From Dichetophora obliterata (taxonomy: Eukaryota > Arthropoda > Insecta > Diptera > Sciomyzidae), in the NCBI GenBank assembly GCA_963920525.1, contig OY986439.1, positions 36,435,819-36,499,818 of the forward strand: a DNA stretch of 64,000 nucleotides, given 5' to 3'. Under the pieces are notes generated by a model. The model saw only the letters and a program-made list of their open reading frames with translations, ran no database searches and was not told the DNA's origin. The translations under genes and the position numbers were made by a program. Positions 54,001-64,000 of the stretch are shown in pieces (position 1 is the stretch's first letter; every line of letters starts with the position of its first letter).

Positions 54001-54254
54001 TAGCTTGGTCATGTTCAGCGCATGAAAGATGATGCTCGAGTGAAGAAAACATTCGATTCGGTACCCAGCGGCGGTCAACGCAGAAGAGGACGACCGCATC
54101 TTCGTTGGAAAGACCAAGTAGAGGACAACCTGACGAAGCTTGGAATTTCCAACTGGCGCCAGCAAGCGAAAGACAGAAATGGATGGAGCAAATTCTTAGA
54201 TGAGGCCAAGACCGACATACGGTTGTAGCGCCAACTAAGTAAGTAAGTAAGTAA
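51095..54254 (+). mobile_element. Full-length RTE-type LINE, 12-bp TSD
   Basis: It is flanked by ATCTAAGAGAAA at 51083-51094 and 54255-54266. It has a GC-richer 5' leader (CTGGCGAGGCCAGC), a single long ORF with APE endonuclease and RT, a very short 3' UTR and an (AAGT)n tail at 54238-54253, all typical of RTE elements. At 3160 bp it is full length. Confidence 0.93.
51358..54228 (+). pseudogene. RTE ORF2: endonuclease and reverse transcriptase, broken
   Basis: ATG 51358 follows an A run. The endonuclease shows LRICTWNV (TGA next, 51432), AIQEMRWKGQG with the catalytic Glu, VLGDFNAK (Asp/Asn) and DSDHYLVAAKI (Asp-His). RT follows with IPNDWNLSVICPIHKKGDPT, NYRWISLLNIAYKVLSR, GFRPGKSTIDQIFTLRQILE and HHLFVDYKAAF; the next residue is Asn-Pro where a D-x is usual, and the FADD region (53290-53500) is scrambled. 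The C-terminus contains LYASQTWTLSSLDEKTLGAF and GRPHLRWKDQVEDNLTKLG, the RTE tail seen in many insects. Stops at 51432, 51916, 52249, 52531, 53459 and 53881 and several frameshifts make it dead; several stops are CGA to TGA changes. Confidence 0.92.
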
Positions 54255-54266
54255 GAATCTAAGAGA

Positions 54267-55150
54267 AATATTTTCCATCATCCATTATGATCAAATCGTC
54301 TGCACTGTTTCACAAATGTTTAGTAAATGTTTCGTAAACTTTTTTTAGTAAAAATGGAAGGAATTGCATAAAAATTATGAAAAAATGGTTGAGGCAAGAA
54401 AAGGACAATATAAAATTGGTTTTTAATTACTAAAGAAACATACTTACTTAACTAACTAATTACTTAATGACACAATCATACTACAATGAAAATTTAAGTA
54501 ACGTAACGCCAGAAACGTAATGACAGATCAAAAAGCCTAAAAAATAAAACCAGAGTGGATTTTTCAATCTGATCACTTAGAAAATAAACTTATATTATTT
54601 TAAGACCTTCTAAAAAAAGTTGCAAACAATAAGTCTTGCCCAATTCAGAGAGTTTTGCAAATTTTGTCATCCAAGTCAAAAATCACTTCCGTTTTTGTAA
54701 CGTAACGCCAGTACATATTTTTATAAGCTTTTATTTAACTTTCTCTGTTCGTATGTATTTATGTATGTTTGCTGAAATTTAGCATACATATGTAAGTCCG
54801 ATGACAATGCAATATTATGATAAAAAAAATTTGCCACACCCCCTTTTACTGCCCACAAATCAATAAAAATGCTATATCTCCAAGACTACTGGCTCGATTC
54901 TGCTGAAATTTTGGTAATATTTAGGACCGAAACTCTTTGCGGCTGGTCAAGCTTATGTAACACTGAGCAGAGTACGCTCATTAGACGGTCTTTTAATCAG
55001 TGAAATAGATTGCAATAAACTATCAGGGGAAAAACCATGCAACACTAGCGCACTAGCTGAAATGAATAGAATGAGAAATATTACAGAACACGTAAACAAA
55101 CAAAATGAATAATACAATCAAAACATAAAAAAGTAGGTAGGTTTATAAGT
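54267..55150. other. AT-rich sequence with GTAACGTAACGCCAG pair
   Basis: TAACGTAACGCCAG occurs at 54499 and 54698, about 200 bp apart in the same orientation. GCTATATCTCCAAGACTACTGG (54872) has the look of an interspersed-repeat terminus. No gene was found. Confidence 0.45.
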
Positions 55151-55182
55151 AACTATATAAAGTCAGTGATATAAATAAAGTA

Positions 55183-55265
55183 AATGCTGATAATAATGGT
55201 GTAAATATTTTTAATAATGTAAATAGTGTAAATAATGTAACTGGTGCAAATAATGTAAATACTGT
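55183..55265 (+). repeat. AATAATGTAAATAGTGTA minisatellite
   Basis: The unit AATAATGTAAAT(A/G)(G/C)TG(T/C)A is repeated about five times. In one frame it reads VNIFNNVNSVNNVTGANNVN, echoing the Asn-Val repeats of the exon at 14319. It could be a coding microsatellite of a lost exon or coincidence. Confidence 0.5.
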
Positions 55266-55344
55266 TAAAAAAATATTGTTTATTACTTAAGTAATATAAA
55301 CCGTGTTAATAATGTTAATACGGTAATAAGGTTAATGGTTTAAA

Positions 55345-56690
55345 AAATTAAAATTCTGTAGTATTTGCTAAGTCTTAAAAATAAAATATGTTAATAATAA
55401 ACCTTTACTAACAAGTAAACAAGACTAACAAGTAAAAAAAAAAAAAAAATAAAAAGTAAAAAAAAAATAAAAATTAAGCTTTTATTTAAAAAGACGTGAA
55501 CTAAAAAGAAAAATAAAAAGTAAAAACAAGTTTTTTAAAAATAAGCTTTTATTTCAAAAATACGTGAACTAAAAAGAAAAAATAAATTCAAGTGACATTT
55601 GTCATATATGTATATAGTAGATATATTCTAGGTACAGAAGAACTCCTCTCTTAATTACTCATCATCATAGTATAAGCATACGTAAATTGGTAACTTCTAA
55701 GGACTTATATAAATTTAGAATTTTTCAAATACATTTATATTTGAAAGCTCATCTATACTCAATTTATCTGAAAAGAAAAAATTAATTCAATTTTAAATTC
55801 AAAACTGTTCACATAACTATTTTTAATCAAATTTTGTTATCAAAACTTAGAAATCAATCTTGTTTAAAATTTGGGAAAATCTCCTGTGAACAAAAAAGGT
55901 TACAACAACATTAATAAAATGAGAGTTTTTCGAAGCAGCTTTATGCATAGAACTTTAAAAATGCACAAAGTCGTTTCTGTATCTCTACCCATTTTTTTTT
56001 TTTGCTTGCAATCTGAAAAATTTCACATTCATCGGATATACCATACCTCTATAATATAATTTAAAATACTGCAAATTGAAGTGAGAATTTTCACGCAACA
56101 ATGGCGATGAAATAATGACAGTGAATGGTTTTGTGAAAATATTTTTTTTCATGATTTTTATTATGTACCTACGTTTGCAGTCTAGACCTCAACTTTGAGT
56201 AGCTTTTGTTAACTAATTAAGGGATTTAAGCGTACATTGACGCCTTGCAAACATGCAATCACTTGTTTGACATAAGTCTAAACGAGGCTTGTGAGTTCAT
56301 GTAGGGTTAAATGGAAATTTAAAAACTATTTTTTACCAAAACTCATATAGATATTATTTCTCTTACTAAGATGTCAATAATATAATCCACTCAAAATAGA
56401 TTGGCAATAAGTCAAAATTGGCTTTTGATAAAATTTGAAAAATATTTAAACCGATTTCTCGATTAATTGGAACATGCAGGTTACCAAAAAATTTTTATAA
56501 TTTATAGATCATCTTATTTATTTTTGTATGTTCCGAAAACTTAAACAAGCAATATAAAAAAATACTTTTTAATGAAGACTTGAAAATATTTTTGAGTCGA
56601 AAACTTTTATAACTAACTTTTTAGATTAATAAAAATTTAACCGATCATTGAAATTCTAACATCAGATTCGAAATTAACGAAATTCAAAAA
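55345..56690. other. AT-rich sequence, no gene supported
   Basis: AAAATAAAAAGTAAAAA runs at 55430-55580 contain a repeated TAAGCTTTTATTT(A/C)AAAAA(T/G)ACGTGAACTAAAAAG (twice). Nothing coding. Confidence 0.5.
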
Positions 56691-56699
56691 TACTGACAG

Positions 56700-57185
56700 C
56701 AGAGATGGCCACTTTTTGAAAAATAACCTCCTTTTCGGATAACCGGTTTTGTAAATTTCGGTCTTCCACCGAAGCCAAGAACCGAAGAAAAACACCGGTT
56801 TATAAGAAAACCTTTTTTTCATCTTTACCTCTGTTTTGTAGATGTTGGCGCAAGTTTTAAGTGCCACTTCCTATTTTCAACCTTTTTATGCTGATGTTAC
56901 ACTCAGCCAAACCATTCTTCACTTTTTTAAAATATCGCCACATTTCACTCTTCATTTACGTTTAAAATTTCTTATTTTGTTCTATATTTTGATAGTTTTC
57001 AATGTTCATTCACCATCGTCGGCTTTTTGTCAGGGTTGCTGGTTGATAAATTCTCGTTGTCGGTTTTTGACATTTTCCACCAGTGTTACGGTATGTTTCC
57101 TTCTAAAAAAACACCGAAAAAATTCCGATTTTTACAAAAAAAAAACCGATCACTCTTAAACACCGACCGATTTTGGCCATCCCTA
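56700..57185. mobile_element. hAT-like MITE with GATGGCCA ends
   Basis: The left end CAGAGATGGCCACTTTTTG and inverted right end TAGGGATGGCCAAAATCGG match; AACCGGTTT-type motifs lie inside both. Flanks ACTGACAG and ACTGCCCA agree in 5 of 8 bases, so the TSD is decayed or misplaced. Confidence 0.6.
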
Positions 57186-57299
57186 ACTGCCCACACATTC
57201 ACAAAAAGTATAAAATATGAAAACTCGTTTCTAGGGTTCCTAGTGTCAAAAAATCTTTTTGAAATGCTAACATCAGATTACAGTGTATTACACATTTGC

Positions 57300-57490
57300 T
57301 GCAGTTTCCTCGTTTGTAGTCTCCCAGTTGGAAAAGGAGCCCTGCTGTATGTCTGCCGGCAACATGCCTTGGAAGGTCAGGAGACATACTTGCCTCCATA
57401 CCTGCTTATATCTTTTTTCTATAGGCATGTCCTAGGCCAGCATGTCTGCCAAATGAACTGCCGTAGCAGCAATGCAGCATGCATCTGATG
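57300..57490. other. GC-richer island with splice-like sites
   Basis: It is about 48% GC in strongly AT-rich surroundings. TTTCCTCGTTTGTAG precedes TCTCCCAGTTGG, and TATATCTTTTTTCTATAG precedes GCATGTCCTAGG with ATG|GTATGA at 57490. Plus reads GKGALLYVCRQHALEGQETY and then RHVLGQHVCQMNCRSSNAAC. A short exon or old gene fragment is possible; no family is recognised. Confidence 0.35.
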
Positions 57491-57884
57491 GTATGAATTT
57501 TAAAAGTTAAATTTATGATAATATTGCTCAAGTAGTTAATAACGTAAAGATATAGATACTGAATAAAAATAGCACATTTATAATGTGAAACAAATTACAC
57601 AAATATTTATGTAAATCGCCTTCTTTTGTAAAATGCACGCAATCACCTCACTTGGGGTTTTTTGTGTGGTAATTTTGTTTTCATATGAAGCAGTGTTGCC
57701 AGTATATTGTTATTTATAATTTCCCACAATCACATGAAGGAGATTCTCAAGTTGGTTGGTTTTTTTTTAAAATGTATGTACATCGATAACTCCTAAAGTA
57801 CTTGCCCGATTGCCACAATTTAACAGATAGAGATATCAAACGCGGATGTGCCCGTCTAAGAAACTGGGCGGTATTCAACACAGG

Positions 57885-58440
57885 GGCGTGGAAATATAAG
57901 AAAAACTTTGTATATCGAATAATATTAACACTAGAGTACTGAAATATAGTTCAGGGGTAAGCACAATTATTAAAAGTTTTGTTAAATTATTAGAAAAACG
58001 CTGTAACTCGAATAATATTAGCACTAGGGTACTGAAATTAGGCACAGGGGTAGGCATAATTATGAAAATTTACTGTGAAGAAAGTGGACGTTGTTGGACA
58101 AAAGGGCAGGGCAATATAAGAAAAATACTGTATCTCAGTTAATATTAACACTAGGGTACTGGAAATTGGTGCAGGGTTAAGAACAATTATTACAAATTAC
58201 GGTCAAAAAAGTGAGCGTTGTTCGGCAAAGGCGTGGCAGTAATAGAAAACGCCGTAACTCGAATAATATTGACACTAGGATACTGAAATTAGGTACAGGG
58301 CTAGGCATTATTATGAAAATGTACCGTCAAGAAAGTGGGCGTTACTGGACAAAAGGGCGTAGCAATATAAGAAAAATACTGTTTCTCAGTTAATGTTGAC
58401 ACTAGGGTACGAAAATTCGTTACAAGAATGGGAAAAATTG
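57885..58440. repeat. About 125-bp tandem repeat
   Basis: Units carry GGGCGT(G)GCAATATAAGAAAAA, TACTGTATCTCAGTTAATAT, TAACACTAGGGTACTG, GGCACAGGGGTAGGCA and GTGGGCGTTGTTGGACAAAA. The CACTAGGGTAC block lies at about 57929, 58022, 58147, 58268 and 58397. Confidence 0.85.
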
Positions 58441-58467
58441 TTATCATAATCTCTAAAAAGGAGGAAA

Positions 58468-58936
58468 TAAAAACTTTTAACAAAAAAAAAACCAACTTCA
58501 AAACCACTACAAAGTAAAAAATAATTTTAAATTACTTTTCACATTAATTCTAGGTTAAATTTGATAATTGATTTATATATATTATTAAATTGGAAATCTT
58601 ATTACTATTACTTTTTTTCTATTTTGTGTTATTATCATATATATATTAATTTCTCCATGAATATAAAACCTTTAAAGTCGGCGCTTATATAATCAGACTT
58701 TTATAAAATAAACGCTTTGGCTTTAAAGGTTTTATATTCATGGAGAAATTAATATAATTATGATATTAAAACAAAATAAAAAAAATTTTAGTAAAAAGGT
58801 ATCCAATTTAATAATATATATAAATATATTAACAACTTTGACGAAGATATAATGTCAAAAGTAGTTTAAAATTATTTTTTACTTTGTAGTGGTTTTGAAG
58901 TTGTTTTTTTTTTTCTTTATTGTTAAAAAGTTTTTT
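58468..58936. mobile_element. About 470-bp hairpin element
   Basis: The arms of about 215 bp (left from AAAACTTTTAACAAAAAAAA, inner end CATGAATATAAAACCTTTAA) are inverted copies with few mismatches. The loop of about 40 bp holds TCGGCGCTTATATAATCAGA. No target duplication is clear. It is a foldback-type MITE. Confidence 0.8.
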
Positions 58937-59235
58937 GTGCTGCGAATTCCTTTATTTGCTCATCAAATTGTGTGTCCTTTGTTAAATCAGAAATTACCAC
59001 AAAAACTGATAAATAATTTAGTCGATAGTTTGACATTGTTTTTCTTTATTCGTTTTTATATACGACATTTTGGAGAAAGAGCGCTCCGCTTAACAGTAAG
59101 TGATTGGGAACTTTAAAAAAATCTTTAAGATGTTATAGCAATTTTTGAAAACATCAACAATATTATTTTCATAAGTTAGCATAACAATTTCACTGCAAAG
59201 GGTGTAAGACTCGGTCTTAGACTGTAGTAAGTAAA

Positions 59236-59580
59236 ATGAAATCATTATTTAGCAATACTGACTACATGCCTACATCAACATATATCTCAAACTCAAACTT
59301 AATATTTTGTAAATTTCCTTTCACCTCGGTATTACCGACCTTTTGCTGAGCACCAATAGCGTTCTCAGAGGAATCAGAGGTTTGCTGGTAATCAATATCT
59401 TGCACGTTTTCATCACTGGTATTTTTTTCCGGGTTTTCAAAATCTTACACATTTTCAAATCACTTGTATTTTTTCTGGATTTGCAATTTTCTGCTCCTTT
59501 TGGTTATATTCTCTTCGGATAAGATCCCTTTGTTTTTGCTTATAAATGGATTTGTAGCTATTTCATTCCTGTTCACACAC
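59236..59580 (-). pseudogene. Degraded coding fragment with PEKNTSDENVQD repeats
   Basis: The minus strand reads RNEIATNPFISKNKGILSEE, then two diverged copies of a 14-residue unit (PEKNTSD-ENVQDFEN and PEKNTSDENVQDID), then YQQTSDSSENAIGAQQKVG and a stop. It is acidic and Asn/Ser-rich with no known domain. The unit duplication and frame breaks suggest the N-terminal part of a dead transposon protein, but that is a guess. Confidence 0.35.
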
Positions 59581-62230
59581 TTATTTGTTTCTTTTTCTCA
59601 ATATATCTGTAATTTTCACTTTTCAGCTTCATTTTTATATTGAAAAATAAAATTTTGATATTTTTCTGAAAATTAACGAGGCGATCGAGATAATCGATCT
59701 AATATTATTGTCACATTTTGATTCTTTGTAATTAGTGCATAAATTCACAAATTTGCATTAAAAACCGATTAAAGAGTTCATTCACTATTCAAAATTAAAA
59801 TAAAAAAAAAACATGATTCTTTTTACTTACCTACCAAAAGCAGGAAATCTTTTCTAATGCTGGTTACTTTTAATCATAAGTACAATAAGAGAAAGGTCCG
59901 GTCGTTATAACTTTTAAGTTATCCCCTATAATAATAGTTAACTAAACACTTATTAAACAGGGAACTCATTGTTATGTTAGAAAGACGCGCATTGGATTTT
60001 AGGGGCCTATTTGTCAATGGGGCCCTGGGCTGCAACCCAAAAAGCCCTTAAGTATATCCGCCCTTGGCTAGAACGTTTGACTTTTTTGCAATATTTGCAA
60101 GATTTTTGTATCGAACGTGAACTTTGATATGTTGCGCAATATTGCTGCAGTTATTGGCACTCAAACAAGCCCGTGTGATTCCCAATCATAAAATTTAACA
60201 GAAACAACTTTTAGTTTTAGTTATTGTTGAAATGTTTTTGCTTCTATATTTCCTATGAAAAAAGCTCATTAAAATATTTCTTCACAATTGTTTTTCTAAG
60301 GTGCTTTAAAAACAGCAGCTTTAAAGTGCTTAAAATTGTTGATCGATTTTGTTGATCGTGTTTCTAAAGTAAGAAAAACACTTGTTTAAAAGCTACAGCT
60401 GCTAAAATTGTCTGTAAGCCCATCAAGAGAATTTTAATTTAATGAATGTGACTCATACAAAAAACTAAGCACTCAAAGTACAAACAAAACCATGTTACTC
60501 TTAAAAGTTGTTAAAAACCTTTTTTCTGCTTTACAGTCTTTGATTATTATTACATCATATTCTGTTTTTAGGCAGCAGAGCATTAAAATTGATACTTCCA
60601 CTTTGTTGTTAATTTTTTTGACTATAATATAGTAACAATAATATTATTATTGTGAAGTTAAATAATTAATGCTAATGTCGTATTATAAATTTCAAACATG
60701 CAATATTACCGTTGTCTGGTAGATAAGGTGACCATGCGTTCTGTGTTATACAGAAGTGTAGCTCGTTCTTTTAACTCATAGCGATCGCAGTTACCGATCC
60801 ATGTAACCGATTTGACACCACTCTGACGTAATTCTCACCTACACTGTTTGTGTAATAATCTGAATCGATTTCTGTTCTTTTCGTTCGTTCCAAGTCGATA
60901 AGCTGTCACATGTTCCGATTTTACTTCAATGGAATCTTTCAAAAAAGTGTTTTGTAAGAAAAGTGAATCGATAGAAATTCATGCTTTTCTCACTCACTCT
61001 GTGGCAAGTGAGAATTCTACCGATTTGTATAAATGACTGTAATGTTGTGTATATATGAAATAACGAGTACTCGCAATAAATATATTCTAAAAACGGGTAC
61101 CATTTACATAAAAGACGGAAATTTAAGAAACACAATAGGTCTGTTTTGGGGCGTACCGAGGCTATTTTGATTGGGTGGTATCAATGTATTTCGGCCAACT
61201 GGATGCCCTTAAGTCCCGATTTTTTTTTAAATACAACATTGTTGAATAATATAAAGTTACTCATCCGTTCGATAAATATAAATAAATCTTAAGAGGTTTT
61301 TTTAATTTGAACGGCTAAGAAAAACACTTTGGAATTATTTTTGCTAAAAACTTTTTTTAATGATGAAAAAAGAACTTGTGTACATCATAATACATATAAT
61401 TAAGTACGTTTTGAATTTTTTTTTTTTGGTTTGGCCTTTTATCTGCTCTCTTAAGCTTTACGCAATTTGGACATCATTTTTCGAATCCAAAAAGGTGGCA
61501 ACGATTTCTCAGCTTTTACAACAGGTAACTGGAAATTTTTTAGTTCATCTAGTTTTTGGTGCCATTTTCAAAACAAAAATTGAAAAATTACCCTATTTTT
61601 CACATTTCTAGCGCTCTAAAAATTCGAGTTTCAGGTTTTAATAGATGATTGTAGATAATAATCTTAGAGGTTTTACAATAATAAATATAATGCAAAATAG
61701 TTTCAGCTCAAACGGCCTTTTTCGTTAATCTTTGGTACCGTTTTAAGAAATCCTGAAATTTTTAAACCACATATAGTAACACTTTTCAATCTTTCGATCT
61801 TTTTCAAGTGAAAAAGATCCCTTAAAGGCAGTTTTCATATCGTTCTCTCTATCAAAGAAAATAAAATAAAGGTATTTCAACATTATCGAATCAGCATTTA
61901 AAAATTTATTTTCGTTTTTGTTTTAAAAATGCATAGCTTATATGTGTTAAAAAATAAACAGGGCATTCAATTTCTTTTACTCTTTTAATTGTTTAACTTA
62001 ATTAAAAAAAATTGGTGTTTTAAATAAAAAATACAAACCTACGCATAGATCATAGAATAATTTAAATTCCGCTTTTAATGGAAGTGATTCTAACAAATAA
62101 TTTTTTGATAAAAATTTTATTGATTCTCGCTTGGGTCAAGTTAGTAGAAGATAGAATTGAATTAGAGAGTTCATACAAATAATGTTTCTAAGCAACTGCT
62201 TAATTTATCTCGCATCAGTGAGGTTATCTT
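59581..62230. other. AT-rich sequence, no gene supported
   Basis: TATATCCGCCCTTG near 60055 resembles an isolated hAT right end. The frames at 60926-61135 and 61360-61611 have no domain. No repeats of note. Confidence 0.45.
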
Positions 62231-62374
62231 ATGCTATATTAACACTGAGAGCTAAATGCGCTTTAGAGCATTTGCTATACATATTTGTCCCAGTTACTTT
62301 TATAACAAGTAAAGGGCCGTTCGTAAATGTGGATTTCGTAAATGCGCATTTAGCTCTCAGTGTGAACATAGCAT
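62231..62374. mobile_element. 144-bp MITE with CACTGAGAGC arms
   Basis: ATGCTATATTAACACTGAGA with GCTAAATGCGC at the left pairs with the inverse of the right end (ATGCTATGTTCACACTGAGA). Arms are about 31 bp with two mismatches. The TSD is undefined. Confidence 0.65.
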
Positions 62375-63366
62375 TATCCAATACAAGTTCAAATTCTCTT
62401 CTATAAAAACAATTCATTGAAAAATAAGCCGCGTTGGCATTTTTATCATCCAAACGATGGCGATGGCGAATTGAGCATTCCTTTTCAGCAACAACATTAA
62501 AAGTTTTTAACAATGCAACAGCACTGCTAATTAAGTTATCCGTACCTTCAGAGTCCGAATTTATTTTTTCTAATGATTTAAGGGTACAAGGGTACAAGAA
62601 AGGGCACAAGATGTTTTATTGTTTATAAAAATGAATATTGTAAAAAATTTTAGTAAAAAATAACAATTAGGCCGACTCTAAAAAAGTAGGAAGGTAGTCT
62701 ACCCCCCTTACTTCCCCCGCTAATTACGCCCCTGGGTTCTATGCTTAATAAGCGGTCATAAATTCGAACACAATTTTTGGGACTATAAATAAGGGGACAC
62801 AATGCCAAAATTGAAATTTTGGATTATGTTCCTTGGGATTATGTCCCGCCACTGAAACAAACATCGCTGACAATGTTAAATGCATATTTTCAGCTCTCAT
62901 ATGATTTGTATATCTTAATTTTTAATAAATACAAATTTTTTTCCTAAAATATAAAATTAAATTTTTTGATTTGATTACACTATGCGACAATTCAAGGGTC
63001 ATGGAATCTAACGAAAAAGCGACCAACACAGATCGATGGTACTGATCTAGACCAACAAAACCCTAAAAGAGTTTTGCAAAGTTAGCTCGCTTTTAAAAGA
63101 TATAGGTATTGGAAGTTTGCCTCTAGCAGAGTATTTTTTAAAAATGAAGTGCTCATAAGGGCGTATCGAATTAAAAATTATTTTTTAAATTTCTCATTCT
63201 AAGAGGTCTCCAAAGTTCCATAGGGAGGTCTCCCAAAAAAAGGATGTCTTCCTCTCCCGCAAGGACAAAGTTGTTTTTTGAGAAAAACAGTAAAAATTAA
63301 CGATCTATAAATGCTTTGATTTTTGTAAGAAAAACTACATATGTCTAAAAGCAAAAGTAAATATAG
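62375..63366. other. AT-rich sequence with two isolated hAT-like ends
   Basis: CGCTAATTACGCCCCTG at 62732 and ATTATGTCCCGCCACTG near 62855 both look like hAT right termini without visible left partners. CAAGGGTACAAG is duplicated at 62587. No gene. Confidence 0.45.
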
Positions 63367-63912
63367 ACTTTAACTAACAATATCTCGCCAAAACAAGATG
63401 CCACTCTTGATTCTCAACACAGCACTCAAAGCAGCAACAAAGTCACTGATTTTACTTCGGATGCTGTTTTGTTTGGTCTCCCAGTTTCTAATGAAGAAAA
63501 CTTAAATAGCACGTTTAATCGTATTTGCCACTACATCGACTTTCAACTACCTGTTATAAAAGACATTTTTCGGGTAAAATCAAATCAGGGCAACCCAAAC
63601 TCGATTGTGATAATCAAATATTTTTCACCATTTGATAGAAATCGAGTGCTCAAAGCATGTGGGGCTTATCGTAGACGAACTAAATCCGCAGTCAATTTGA
63701 GGGATGCTGGATTTGACTTTAATAACAACATCTATCTTCATGAGAGCCTTAATGCAGAAAGCCGAAAACTTTTGCAAGCTGCAATTGCTTGTAAGCGCCA
63801 AAATAATATTTACAACGCTTTTTCCTTTCGTGGCTCTGTGTTTATCAGAAAAGAAAAAGGAGCTGAAAGCATTCTTATCAGCAGTGTGGAAGAACTACAT
63901 AACAATCTTTAA
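63367..63912 (+). CDS. FP-C-terminal-like domain ORF (LINE ORF1-type)
   Basis: The frame is open from a TAG at 63364 to the stop at 63912, about 181 codons with no obvious ATG near its start, so the 5' part is missing or in an upstream exon. The domain runs from SDAVLFGLPVSNEENLNSTF through ICHYIDFQLP, IKDIFRVKSN, SIVIIKYFSPFDRNRVLKAC, KSAVNLRDAGFDFNNNIYLH and ESLNAESRKLLQAAIACKRQ to AFSFRGSVFIRKEK. The order GLP...IFR...I(V)VKF...LNLRD-GF...IYLxESL...LLxxAxxxKR...Y(S)FRGxVFxRK matches the C-terminal domain, related to baculovirus FP proteins, found in many insect retrotransposon ORF1s. It is an RNA/nucleic-acid binding module by inference. The frame is intact here, unlike most relics in the window. 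Confidence 0.6.
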   Translation, partial: TLTNNISPKQDATLDSQHSTQSSNKVTDFTSDAVLFGLPVSNEENLNSTFNRICHYIDFQLPVIKDIFRVKSNQGNPNSIVIIKYFSPFDRNRVLKACGAYRRRTKSAVNLRDAGFDFNNNIYLHESLNAESRKLLQAAIACKRQNNIYNAFSFRGSVFIRKEKGAESILISSVEELHNNL

Positions 63913-64000
63913 AATTCTTGATCGGATACTACGGAAGCTTGCAGTTAAATATTTATCTTTTATACGTACATTTATTACTCTTGTTTTTTTATTATTTCTT

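Noticed and set aside
57882..62738. hAT spanning from CAGGGGCGTGG to CGCCCCTG
   Set aside because: Flanking 8-mers do not match and the interior sequences near the ends are unrelated.

Overview
Eukaryotic, AT-rich DNA from an insect, most likely a schizophoran or calyptrate fly. The evidence is the mix of mobile elements (Tigger, DD41D and DD37E Tc1/mariner, PIF/Harbinger with a MADF protein, piggyBac-like and hAT elements, Helitrons ending A|TC...CTAG|T, an RTE LINE, a LINE with RNase H, tRNA-like SINE heads), very short introns of about 60 nt, and a long A-rich leader before a single coding exon. The species assignment is an inference. I saw no operon, phage, CRISPR array or true tRNA/rRNA gene.

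Layout: 1-1.6 kb is the 3' part of a Tigger element. 3.0-5.7 kb holds two abutting Helitron copies next to a hAT relic. 7.3-11.1 kb is an element with inverted arms of about 640 bp; a DD37E Tc1-like transposon sits in its right arm and the left arm preserves the exact empty site. 11.2-12.7 kb is a hAT element carrying a piggyBac-type MITE. 13.5-14.7 kb is the only good host-gene signal: a leader/promoter region and a 118-codon Asn/Val/Ala-rich first coding exon ending at a strong splice donor. Much of what follows may be its first intron. 15-27 kb is a chain of non-autonomous elements, SINEs, minisatellites and a 110-bp satellite interrupted by a complete minus-strand Helitron. 29-33 kb has pieces of an uncharacterised repetitive arthropod protein gene (YTKY...C-x2-C...EWDSR), split by a MITE and flanking a minus-strand exon into which a hAT element has inserted. 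34-41 kb is a stack of nested insertions (hAT, DD41D mariner, MITE, 9-bp-TSD Mutator-like element inside a hAT relic, then a small MITE containing PIF, mariner and hAT insertions). 44-47 kb is a 5'-truncated RNase H LINE. 51-54 kb is a full-length but dead RTE LINE. 55-63 kb is mostly AT-rich sequence with a 125-bp tandem repeat, a roughly 470-bp hairpin and small MITEs. The window ends in an open frame with an FP-C-terminal-like domain.

Nearly all transposase and reverse transcriptase frames carry stops, frameshifts or deletions, so the region is a graveyard rather than an active set. Its value lies in the many insertions whose target-site duplications can be read directly, which give a relative order of events. 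The best leads for something undescribed are the long-arm element with a Cys-motif reading frame in its loop, the uncharacterised EWDSR protein gene, the interrupted 37-codon exon, and the two long hairpins.
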